Source of the DNA: CAZOHN01 sp964579325
GTDB lineage: Bacteria > Pseudomonadota > Alphaproteobacteria > Rhodobacterales > Rhodobacteraceae
Length of the DNA stretch: 7,803 bases
Direction of reading: 5' to 3'
NCBI GenBank assembly: GCA_964579325.1
Contig: CAZOHN010000172.1
Span: 1-7,803 of the forward strand
Part shown: positions 1-5,589 of the stretch, piece by piece
Position numbering within the stretch: position 1 is the first letter of the stretch
How the letters are laid out: every line of letters begins with the position of its first letter
Made by a program: the position numbers and the translations under genes
Notes under the pieces: generated by a model
What the model saw: the letters and a program-made list of their open reading frames with translations, nothing else
Told to the model about the DNA's origin: nothing
The model's database searches: none

Positions 1-1
1 C

Positions 2-301
2 GCCTACAACGTGCTGCAGTCGATGCAGCTGCTCGGCGACGCAGCCGGCGCCTTCACCGACAATTGCGTGACGGGGATCGAGGCCGACGAGGAACGCATC
101 TCCCGGCTGATGTGGGAGAGCCTGATGCTGGTCACCGCGCTCGCGCCCGAGATCGGCTACGACAACGCCACCAAGGTCGCCAAGACCGCCCACAAGAACG
201 GCACCACGCTGCGCGAGGAAGCCATCGCGCTCGGCCTCGTCGATGCCGAAACCTTCGACCGCGTGGTGCGCCCCGAGGACATGATCGGACCGAAGGGATG
301 A
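2..301 (+). CDS. fumC: Class II fumarate hydratase, C-terminal part (5' end outside window)
   Basis: This is the last 99 codons of a class II fumarase, which interconverts fumarate and L-malate in the citric acid cycle in the cytoplasm as a homotetramer. The visible part matches the C-terminal region of the family: the helix around LQSMQLLGDA, then LVTALAPEIGYDNATKVAK, AHKNGTTLREEA and the closing PEDMIGP. Full-length members have about 460 residues, so roughly the first 360, including the catalytic serine loop, lie to the left of the window. The reading frame is open from base 2 and stops with TGA at 299-301. The stop overlaps the ATG of the next gene (ATGA), which suggests translational coupling. 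Related aspartase and argininosuccinate lyase families share the fold, but the C-terminal signature favours fumarase. Confidence 0.95.
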   Translation, partial: AYNVLQSMQLLGDAAGAFTDNCVTGIEADEERISRLMWESLMLVTALAPEIGYDNATKVAKTAHKNGTTLREEAIALGLVDAETFDRVVRPEDMIGPKG

Positions 302-480
302 CCGAGACGCCCGTCAACCTCAACCGCGTCCGCAAGGAAAAGGCGCGCGACGAGGCGCGGCGTCAGGCCGATGCCAATTCGGTGAAGTTCGGCCGCACCA
401 AGGCCGAACGCCTCGGCGACGCCCTGCGCAACGAAAAGGCGCGCGCCGCGCTCGACCGGCACAAGCTCGACGACGAATGA
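298..480 (+). CDS. DUF4169 family small basic protein
   Basis: This gene encodes 60 residues, highly charged and rich in Arg, Lys, Asp and Ala. It opens with MTETPVNLNRVRKEKAR and contains the run ANSVKFGRTKAER, the recognisable core of the DUF4169 family of short alphaproteobacterial proteins of unknown function. There is no signal peptide or membrane segment. The protein is probably mostly helical, since charged residues alternate with Ala throughout. The start is the ATG at 298, which overlaps the fumC stop by four bases; a longer upstream reading would only be an out-of-frame extension into fumC. Its own stop overlaps the next gene in the same ATGA manner. The family assignment is by recognition of the sequence. 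No function is known to me, and co-translation with fumC does not by itself show a metabolic role. Confidence 0.85.
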   Translation: MTETPVNLNRVRKEKARDEARRQADANSVKFGRTKAERLGDALRNEKARAALDRHKLDDE

Positions 481-716
481 GCGCGCGCCCCGTCAAGCGC
501 TCGCTCACGCTGCGCGGACACCGCACCAGCGTGTCGCTCGAAGAAGCGTTCTGGCAGGCCTTCCGCGCCATAGCGGCCGAACGCGGCCAGCCGCTCAACG
601 CGCTCGCCGCCGAGATCGACGAACACCGCGGTGCCGAGGCGGGCCTCGCCTCGGCAATCCGCGTCTTCGTTCTGGATCATTTCGTCAACGCGCGCGGCGG
701 ATCCGCCACGCGCTAG
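477..716 (+). CDS. Ribbon-helix-helix domain protein
   Basis: This gene encodes 79 residues. After a basic N-terminus (RPVKRSLTLRGHRTS) comes the pattern expected of a ribbon-helix-helix DNA-binding fold. A short strand, RTSVSL (about residues 17-22), is followed by helix EEAFWQAFRAIAAERG, then LNALAAEIDEHR, and a final helix around SAIRVFVLDHF. It resembles the small RHH_4-type proteins (PF13467) common in Alphaproteobacteria, many of which are annotated as putative regulators. RHH proteins bind DNA as dimers through the N-terminal strand, so it could act as a small transcription factor. Its target is unknown. The ATG at 477 overlaps the DUF4169 stop (ATGA), placing it last in a fumC-DUF4169-RHH run. 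It converges on the unknown gene to its right with 17 bases between the two stops. Confidence 0.85.
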   Translation: MSARPVKRSLTLRGHRTSVSLEEAFWQAFRAIAAERGQPLNALAAEIDEHRGAEAGLASAIRVFVLDHFVNARGGSATR

Positions 717-733
717 CGCTGCTCGCAGCCCGG

Positions 734-1099
734 TCAGGCCGCGCAGCCGCTCCCCTTGCGCTCCGCCGCGAGCGTCTCAGGATAAAGCGCCTTCCGCAGC
801 CGCCCAAGCTCGACCAGCTGGACCGTTTCCTGCGAGGTCAGGGGCCGTGGAGCCTCCTTCGTGTCGGCAACGTCGGCCGCGCGCGCCGGATCGGGCCGCG
901 GCGCCGGATGGCGCAGCCCCGCAAGCTCCGAGGCGAAGATCGCCTGGAACTCCTCCCGGGTCGCCTGCTTGGTCTTCTCGATCGGAACCGGGGTCACCCG
1001 GATCTCACGTGCCCGCCAGAACTGCGGGAACACGAACCTCAACTTCTGGCCAACCTGGCCACTCCTGATACCGCCGAGTCCGGCGATCTGCTGCAGCAT
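734..1099 (-). CDS. Hypothetical protein, 121 residues
   Basis: I do not recognise this protein. The N-terminal half contains aromatic and basic residues (KLRFVFPQFWRAREIRVTPVPIEKTK), a helical stretch follows (REEFQAIFASELAGLRH), then a Pro/Ala/Asp-rich linker (about residues 65-85), then a second helical stretch (SQETVQLVELGRLRKALYPETLAAERK) and a short tail ending GSGCAA. It has no signal peptide or membrane segment, so it is probably cytoplasmic. The ATG at 1099 is preceded by a G-rich stretch (ACGGGGGATGGT) that could serve as a weak ribosome-binding site. Support for coding comes from the absence of a competing gene, a stop placed just past the convergent neighbour, and an AT-richer, palindrome-containing region upstream that looks like a promoter. 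It stands alone rather than in an operon with the genes to its right. Confidence 0.65.
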   Translation of the reverse strand: MLQQIAGLGGIRSGQVGQKLRFVFPQFWRAREIRVTPVPIEKTKQATREEFQAIFASELAGLRHPAPRPDPARAADVADTKEAPRPLTSQETVQLVELGRLRKALYPETLAAERKGSGCAA

Positions 1100-1117
1100 A
1101 CCATCCCCCGTAAGCTA

Positions 1118-1132
1118 CACAGTCCCACTGTG
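1118..1132. promoter_or_regulatory. Perfect inverted repeat, candidate operator
   Basis: CACAGT, spacer CCC, ACTGTG: six-base arms that are perfectly complementary. It lies 19 bases upstream of the ATG of the unknown gene at 734-1099 and two bases from a second palindrome. The position suits a repressor site or a leader-RNA element. No known regulator motif is recognised. Confidence 0.4.
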
Positions 1133-1133
1133 G

Positions 1134-1146
1134 ATACATCATGTAT
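1134..1146. promoter_or_regulatory. Perfect inverted repeat, candidate operator
   Basis: ATACAT, centre C, ATGTAT: perfect six-base arms around a single base. It is AT-rich in a GC-rich genome and sits right beside the 1118-1132 palindrome, about 35 bases upstream of the start of the 734-1099 gene. Its centre lies about 15 bases from the centre of its neighbour. Confidence 0.4.
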
Positions 1147-1197
1147 ATCGGCTAAGTGTTCGTGTCGCGGGGAAGATTCCAAGCCTGCCGACCCGCA

Positions 1198-1226
1198 ATC
1201 GTCACGTTTGTTGCCAATTAACTCAA
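1198..1226 (-). promoter_or_regulatory. Possible promoter for the 734-1099 gene
   Basis: On the minus strand, TTGAGT (1226-1221) and GACGAT (1203-1198) are separated by 17 bases. The first matches four of six consensus -35 bases, the second only three of six -10 bases. Transcription would start near 1191, leaving a leader of about 90 bases that includes both palindromes. The match is weak and rests mainly on location in the most AT-rich part of the gap. Confidence 0.2.
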
Positions 1227-1356
1227 CTTTAAGGAATATTCGCCCAAGAATTGTACAAACGACTTTCCCGATGACGTGGCGTAAACGCGCTCACGATCGG
1301 CGAATAATGGCTCATCGCACCCGAATCACCCGGGGGTTGAGAGCACCCGTGCGGCA

Positions 1357-2112
1357 CTATCCCGGAGATCGCACCGCGCACCCGATAACCTGCCGCAGAT
1401 GATCCAGCACCAGCGCCACGCCCCGCTCTCCGGTCGCCGCCGAGGCCCTGCGCGCAGTCTCCGTCCACCAGTGGTCGCCCTCACCCACAAGCTCGGGCGC
1501 AACCGTCTCCGGCGCCAGCGCCATCATCAGCGAGGTCTCGCCCTCGCCGGCATGGTCGAACGGAAACTCCATCCCCGCCGGCATCAGCGGATGAACCCGG
1601 ATCCAGTTGAACGGGTTCTCGCCCTGGGCATGGTCGGCATAGTAGCTTTCCATCCCCGCCCCGCCCCACCAGCCCTGCCCCCGCGTCGCCTCCAGATGCC
1701 CGAACACCGCCTGCCGCGCCGCAAGCCGGAACGCGAGATCCGTCGGCATCCCCTGCGCGAAGTTCTCGGTCTGGTGGTGGATGACGCCATGGACATTGCG
1801 CAGCCCCGCCCGCAGCAGGCCCAGGAAGAACGCACGCGCGAAGGGCAGGATCGCCTCGGCATCCACATGCACTGTGCCGGTGCCCTCCGGCCCCGCAACG
1901 GCATAGCTCGCCGCGCCATAGGCGAAGGGCGGCAGGATCACGATCTCCGCCTCGCGTTCCAGCCGGTCCAGCACCCGCGTCACCGCCAGCAGGTCCATGC
2001 CCACCGGCAGATGCCCGCCGTGATACTCCATCACCCCGATCGGCAGCACGAAGGGCACGCCCGCCGCGATGGCCTCGCCGATCTCGGCCGGGCGCATCAG
2101 CTCATAGCGCAT
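1357..2112 (-). CDS. Creatininase-family metal-dependent amidohydrolase
   Basis: This gene encodes 251 residues of the creatinine amidohydrolase family (PF02633), cytoplasmic hydrolases with a two-metal centre acting on cyclic amides and related compounds. The first metal motif is clear: GVMEYHGGHLPVGMD, with E29, H31, H34 and D40. The later motif DHAGEGETS (186-194) is also intact, with H187, E190 and E192. The usual NGHGGN-type loop is changed to HHQTEN (112-117). E116 can align with the metal-binding Glu of true creatininase, but the His position reads Gln. Length is normal for the family. It is the last gene of a four-gene operon and its ATG lies inside the 3' end of the kinase gene (11-base overlap), so creatinine is an unlikely substrate. 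A sugar lactam, lactone or amide fits the setting better, which is inference. A second Met at residue 6 is a possible alternative start. Confidence 0.85.
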   Translation of the reverse strand: MRYELMRPAEIGEAIAAGVPFVLPIGVMEYHGGHLPVGMDLLAVTRVLDRLEREAEIVILPPFAYGAASYAVAGPEGTGTVHVDAEAILPFARAFFLGLLRAGLRNVHGVIHHQTENFAQGMPTDLAFRLAARQAVFGHLEATRGQGWWGGAGMESYYADHAQGENPFNWIRVHPLMPAGMEFPFDHAGEGETSLMMALAPETVAPELVGEGDHWWTETARRASAATGERGVALVLDHLRQVIGCAVRSPG

Positions 2113-3586
2113 GGGCGATGTCGCGGGTTGCCTCGTAGAGCTTCAGGAACAGCGGATACTGCCGGGCATAGGCCTCGCACCGCTCGGGCTGGACCGTCCG
2201 CGCCACCGGGTTCCACTGCCGGATGTCCTCGCGCACCGCCGTCCCGATCGCCAGCGCCGCGAGGAACGCATCGCCATAGCTCGCCCCGGTGCTGCGCTCG
2301 GTCACGATCTGCGGCAGCCCCGTCAGGTCCGAGGTCGCCTGAAGCCAGACCGCATTCCGTGTCCCCCCACCGACGGCGATCACCCGCGCCGCGCTCGCCC
2401 CCGCCTCGCGGAACGTGTCGGTCACATGCGCGGTCCCCGCCGCGATCCCCTCCAGCACCGCGCGGAACATGTCGCCCCGGTCATGCGTCAGGTTCAGCCC
2501 GAAGAAGGCGCCCTTGGCCTGCGGGTCGTGAATGGGCGTTCGCTCACCCGAAAAATAGGGCAGGCAGATCAACCCTTTCGCCCCCTTGGGCGAGGCTGCC
2601 GCCTCGGCCGCAAGCCTTCCGAACGCCCCCGCGCGCGGCAGGTCGCGCGCAAACGTGTCGCGGAACCAGTGCGTCAGCGTGCCCGATGTCGAAAGCCCCG
2701 CCATGCTCGCGTGCTCGCCGGGAAACAGCCACGGCGCATACCACAGCCGCGCATCGCGGGCGCGCGTGGGCGTCAGCGTGATGATGAAGATGGTCGAGCC
2801 ATACATCATCATCATGTCGCCGATATGGGTCACGCCCACCGACAGTGCCTCGGCCGCCGCATCTATCGTGCCGCAGGTCACCGGCGTCCCGGCCACGAGC
2901 CCGGTCTCGGCAGCGGCCTCGGGCGTGATGCTCCCGGCAATGTCGGTCGACCACATCAGCCGGGGCAGCTTGTCCAGCGGCAGGATCTCGGGCGCAAGCG
3001 CGTCGGTCCAGTCGAGCTTTTCCACATCGTAGAGCGGCGAGAAGTTCGCCGCCGTATAGTGGTCGATCACGTATTCGCCGGTCAGGCGGAACACCAGGTA
3101 GGATGTCGACGTCAGGACCTTCTCGGTGACGGCATAGAGGTCCGGCCGGCTCCGCTTGAGCCACAGGATCTTCGGCCCGACCGACTGCGAGGTCAGCGCA
3201 TTGCCGCAGCGCTCGAACACACGCTCCGCGCCCACCGCCTCGTTCAGAAGGTCGATCTCGGCGCTGGCGCGGGTATCCACGCCATAAAGCACGCCGTTCA
3301 TCAAGGGCCGCCCGGCCCCATCGACCGGCAACATGCACGGGCCGATGGCCGAGCACGCCACGCAGGCGATACGACTTGCATCCACCCCCGGCATCGCCAG
3401 AAGCGCCCGCGTGACCGTCACGAAATCGCCCCACCAATCCTCGTCGGCCCGATGCTCGGCCCAGCCCGGGCGCGGCACGATCATCTCGTGCGGCGTCGCC
3501 GCCTCCGCCACCACCCGCCCGTCGGCATCGACGACAACGCCCTTGGTCTCGAAGGTGCCGATATCTATGCCCAGCGTCAGCGTCAT
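2102..3586 (-). CDS. FGGY-family carbohydrate kinase
   Basis: This gene encodes 494 residues, the normal length for FGGY kinases (xylulokinase, glycerol kinase, ribulokinase), which phosphorylate sugars or polyols with ATP in the cytoplasm. The N-terminal domain starts with the phosphate-binding LGIDIGTFETKG (5-16). The catalytic base is probably D242 in CGTIDAAAEAL. The C-terminal domain shows the family signature GERTPIHDP (347-355) followed by KGAFFGL, and the adenine/phosphate motif VGGGTRNAVWLQ (405-416). A run of four Met at 258-261 precedes the GST loop, an unusual detail. The ATG overlaps the upstream peptidase stop as ATGA, with GGAG eight bases before it. Overall layout is nearest to xylulokinase-like members, but FGGY substrate cannot be assigned from these motifs. 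Its presence implies that a free sugar or ketose is an intermediate of the operon's pathway. Confidence 0.93.
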   Translation of the reverse strand: MTLTLGIDIGTFETKGVVVDADGRVVAEAATPHEMIVPRPGWAEHRADEDWWGDFVTVTRALLAMPGVDASRIACVACSAIGPCMLPVDGAGRPLMNGVLYGVDTRASAEIDLLNEAVGAERVFERCGNALTSQSVGPKILWLKRSRPDLYAVTEKVLTSTSYLVFRLTGEYVIDHYTAANFSPLYDVEKLDWTDALAPEILPLDKLPRLMWSTDIAGSITPEAAAETGLVAGTPVTCGTIDAAAEALSVGVTHIGDMMMMYGSTIFIITLTPTRARDARLWYAPWLFPGEHASMAGLSTSGTLTHWFRDTFARDLPRAGAFGRLAAEAAASPKGAKGLICLPYFSGERTPIHDPQAKGAFFGLNLTHDRGDMFRAVLEGIAAGTAHVTDTFREAGASAARVIAVGGGTRNAVWLQATSDLTGLPQIVTERSTGASYGDAFLAALAIGTAVREDIRQWNPVARTVQPERCEAYARQYPLFLKLYEATRDIAHAL

Positions 3587-4677
3587 GCCCGTCGCTCCAG
3601 GTCGAATCCCGGCCCGATCCGCGCCAGCGCAGCGTCGAGAAGCGTCACGAGGTCCTCGAGGTCGGCGGGGTCCACCACCTCCAGCGCGGAATGCGAATAG
3701 CGCATCGGAAAGCCCACATCGAGGCAGGCGACGCCCTCTTCGCCCAGGAACTGCACATAGGACAGGTCGGTCAGCGCCCCGGTATGAGCCGAACGCTGCA
3801 GGGGCAGCCCCTCGGCCTCAGCCGCCTCCTCCATGAGCCGCACCAGCGCGGGGTGCGGGATGATCCCGTTCAACGTGCCCCGCCCGTGGAAGGAATAGAG
3901 GCTGATCCCCGGCCCCCCGCCCAGTCGCGCCTCGCCCCGCGCGGTCATGTCAGGCGTGTCGCAGGCCAGCAGCAGATCGATCTGCAACGCAATGTCGGGC
4001 TTCGCCGCCCGCGCTGCGGGCAGCACGCCGCGCAGGTTGTATTCCTCCTGCACCGACCACACGAGGTGCACCGTCGGCCCCCCCGTCGGCCCCCCCGCCC
4101 GTTCCGTCAGCCGGTCGGCCAGCGCCAGCAGCACCGCGCACCCCGCCCGGTCATCCACACTCGTCCCCGCCACGCGCCCGCCCGCAAGGTCCAGAACGCG
4201 CGGCAGATAGACCACCGGATCGCCGATCCGCACCCCCGCCGCCTCGGCCTCCGCCTTCGAGGCAAAGCCCGCATCGACGTAAAGCTCGGCATAGGGCACC
4301 ACGCGGTATTTCTCCTCCGGCGCCGTCGCGTGGTGGCTCTTGTTGGCAATCACCCCCGGCAGGTCGCCCTCGCGTCCGCAGATCAGCACCGCCTGCGCCG
4401 CCAGCGCCCGCTCCGGCACGCCGCCCAGCCGTTCGAGGCGCAGCAAGCCGCTCTCCTCGATCTTGCGCACCACGAACCCAAGCTGGTCCATGTGCGTGAA
4501 TACCATCACCGACGGCGCCGCCGGATCGCCCGGCAGAACCGCCGACAGGTTGCCCAGCCGGTCGCGCCGCCACGCAATGCCCATCCGGTCCAGATGCGCC
4601 GCAATCGCCGCCGCCACCCGGTCCTCGTATCCCGCAAGGCCCGGAATCAGCATCAGTTCCCGCAGAAGGTCGCGCAT
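3583..4677 (-). CDS. M42-family metallopeptidase (SgcX/FrvX-like)
   Basis: This gene encodes 364 residues of the M42 family, two-metal aminopeptidase-fold enzymes that also include proteins called endoglucanase-like or deblocking aminopeptidases. All expected ligands are visible: THMDQLGF (H62, D64), SVDDRAGC with bridging D175, QEE with general base and ligand E211/E212, D234 in QIDLLLACD, and H329 in YSHSALEVV. The segment between roughly 70 and 165 forms the family's inserted PDZ-like domain. The ATG at 4677 shares its A with the TGA of the upstream BtpA gene (TGATG) and has no good ribosome-binding site, so translation is probably coupled. A GTG one codon earlier is possible. Longer readings run out of frame through btpA. 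In E. coli an M42 protein (SgcX) and a BtpA protein (SgcQ) share the sgc sugar operon, so a role in deacylating or processing a sugar conjugate is plausible but unproven. Confidence 0.92.
   Translation of the reverse strand: MRDLLRELMLIPGLAGYEDRVAAAIAAHLDRMGIAWRRDRLGNLSAVLPGDPAAPSVMVFTHMDQLGFVVRKIEESGLLRLERLGGVPERALAAQAVLICGREGDLPGVIANKSHHATAPEEKYRVVPYAELYVDAGFASKAEAEAAGVRIGDPVVYLPRVLDLAGGRVAGTSVDDRAGCAVLLALADRLTERAGGPTGGPTVHLVWSVQEEYNLRGVLPAARAAKPDIALQIDLLLACDTPDMTARGEARLGGGPGISLYSFHGRGTLNGIIPHPALVRLMEEAAEAEGLPLQRSAHTGALTDLSYVQFLGEEGVACLDVGFPMRYSHSALEVVDPADLEDLVTLLDAALARIGPGFDLERRA
4073..4096. repeat. 12-base perfect tandem duplication with two C7 runs
   Basis: GTCGGCCCCCCC occurs twice head to tail inside the M42 peptidase gene. 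On the coding strand it gives the repeated peptide GGPTGGPT (about residues 195-202), between the bridging Asp motif and the catalytic QEE motif. Being a multiple of three, the duplication keeps frame. The paired seven-base homopolymers are prone to slippage. Confidence 0.85.
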
Positions 4678-5486
4678 CACCCGCCCCGCGCCGCCCGCGC
4701 CCGGGCCATGAAATCCGCCGCCCGGTCGGGATCGACCGGCTTCCACGTGTCGCCGTCCACCTTCAGCGACGACCCCACCACGCAGCCATCCGCCACCGCC
4801 AGCACATCTGCCACCGTGGCGTGCTTCACCCCCGTATTCGCCAGCACCGGCACCCCCGACACCACCCGCTTGACCGCCTCGAGGTCCGACATCGCCGCCG
4901 CCTCGCCGGTGATCGTCCCCGAGACCAGGATCGCATCGGGGATCGACGAGAACACCGCGCTCCGCGCCCGGTCGGGCAGCGCGCGCCGGTCGAGGCTGTC
5001 GGCGAACTCGGCCGAGATGTTGTAGAGCATCACGAGATCCCGCCGCCCCAGCCGCGCGGCATAGCGCAGCGCCTTGCCCGCATCGGGGTTCCAGGGCCCC
5101 ATGTCCGAGGCATAGGTCCCGGTGAAGATCTCCCGGCAGAACGACGCCCCCGTGGCGGCCGATACCGCCACCGTCGCCATCGGGTCCCACAGCATGTTCA
5201 CGCCGAACGGCACCGTGATCTCGGCCCTGAGCCGCCCGATCACATGGGCCATCGTGGCCACCGCCGCCGCATCGACGGTGAATTCGTACGGCCGGTCGTT
5301 CTCGTTGCCGAACATCACCGCATCGACGCCCGCCGCCTGCAATGCCCGCAGGTCCGCCCGCGCCCCCTCGACGATCCCCTCGATCCCGGCCTCGCCATCG
5401 TGCAAGGGCGCCCCCGGCGAGGCCCCCAGATGCACCATCGCGATCACGGGCTTCGGCCCGGCGAACACCGCCCGAAATCTCTCCAT
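4677..5486 (-). CDS. BtpA/SgcQ-family TIM-barrel protein
   Basis: This gene encodes 269 residues of the BtpA family (PF03437), predicted TIM barrels named after a cyanobacterial photosystem I biogenesis protein but found mostly in bacteria beside sugar genes, for example SgcQ of E. coli. The signatures are clear: AMVHLGASPGAP (16-27), FGNENDRPYEF (59-69), VPFGVNMLWDP, then TGASFCREIFTGTYASDMG, VLANTGVKHATV and the C-terminal phosphate-binding-like GSSLKVDGDTWKPVDP (238-253). There is no signal peptide, so it is cytoplasmic. The start at 5486 is supported by AAGGGGAG about seven bases upstream. It is the first gene of the operon and divergent from the aldo/keto reductase. The enzymatic reaction of the family is not established to my knowledge; an aldolase- or phosphate-binding-type reaction would suit the fold and setting, as inference only. 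Confidence 0.92.
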   Translation of the reverse strand: MERFRAVFAGPKPVIAMVHLGASPGAPLHDGEAGIEGIVEGARADLRALQAAGVDAVMFGNENDRPYEFTVDAAAVATMAHVIGRLRAEITVPFGVNMLWDPMATVAVSAATGASFCREIFTGTYASDMGPWNPDAGKALRYAARLGRRDLVMLYNISAEFADSLDRRALPDRARSAVFSSIPDAILVSGTITGEAAAMSDLEAVKRVVSGVPVLANTGVKHATVADVLAVADGCVVGSSLKVDGDTWKPVDPDRAADFMARARAARGG

Positions 5487-5516
5487 CCCTCGACTCCCCT
5501 TGTTCTTTTGCGGCCG

Positions 5517-5545
5517 AGCCTAGCGCGGAAGCCCTTCCACCCCAA
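5517..5545 (-). promoter_or_regulatory. Possible promoter of the BtpA-M42-kinase-creatininase operon
   Basis: On the minus strand TTGGGG (5545-5540) and TAGGCT (5522-5517) are 17 bases apart. Each matches three of six consensus bases, so the call rests on spacing and position. Transcription would start near 5510, giving a leader of about 24 bases with the Shine-Dalgarno AAGGGGAG. A perfect 12-base palindrome (5527-5538) fills most of the spacer. Confidence 0.3.
5527..5538. promoter_or_regulatory. Perfect 12-base palindrome in the divergent promoter region
   Basis: GGAAG, CC, CTTCC: perfect five-base arms around two bases. It lies in the 100-base gap between the two divergent transcription units, between the proposed -35 and -10 boxes of the minus-strand operon. 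This is a natural place for a repressor to act on either unit. The regulator is not in the window. Confidence 0.35.
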
Positions 5546-5560
5546 GGGGGAACATACTAG

Positions 5561-5589
5561 CATGTCAGTCGGGGAGGACCGACGACATG
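5561..5589 (+). promoter_or_regulatory. Hairpin presenting the Shine-Dalgarno in its loop and the start codon in its stem
   Basis: The 5' arm is CATGTC, a bulged A (5567), then GTCGG. The loop is GGAGGA (5573-5578), which is itself the ribosome-binding site eight bases before the ATG. The 3' arm CCGACGACATG (5579-5589) pairs perfectly with the 5' arm apart from the bulge: 11 base pairs, seven of them G-C. The ATG start codon of the aldo/keto reductase forms the last three bases of the stem. As RNA this could limit or regulate initiation; as DNA the outer CATGTC/GACATG arms could be an operator. It would matter as RNA only if transcription starts at or before about 5561. Confidence 0.6.

Larger units (their letters stand above)
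1100..1356. other. Gene-free AT-richer region
   Basis: No convincing coding region is seen here. Hand counting gives about 49% GC over 1131-1320 and about 37% over 1201-1260, well below the flanking genes. The stretch holds two adjacent palindromes (1118-1132, 1134-1146) and two shorter 8-base ones, GAATATTC (1234-1241) and TTGTACAA. It lies upstream of the 734-1099 gene and downstream of the creatininase-type gene on the same strand. It therefore probably carries the promoter of the former and the transcript end of the latter. I see no hairpin followed by a T-run that would serve as a terminator, nor any tRNA or recognisable small RNA. Confidence 0.6.

Noticed and set aside
718..729. GCTGC-TC-GCAGC dyad between two convergent genes as a terminator
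   Set aside because: The stem is only four or five base pairs with a tiny loop and no T-run on either side.
2801..2816. CAT repeat (run of four Met codons in the kinase) as a microsatellite
   Set aside because: It is only four units, lies within a conserved coding region, and the peptide fits the loop before the GST motif; noted in the kinase entry only.
2111..3700. Long plus-strand open frame of 529 codons opposite the kinase gene
   Set aside because: It is antisense to a gene with intact FGGY motifs, is extremely rich in Arg, Pro, His and Gly, and has no recognisable domain. It is a typical by-product of GC-rich codon use.
3583..5190. 535-codon minus-strand frame suggesting a larger N-terminal extension or fusion of the M42 peptidase
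   Set aside because: The first 171 codons are an out-of-frame reading of btpA rich in Gly and Arg. The M42 fold begins at the ATG at 4677, which overlaps the btpA stop.
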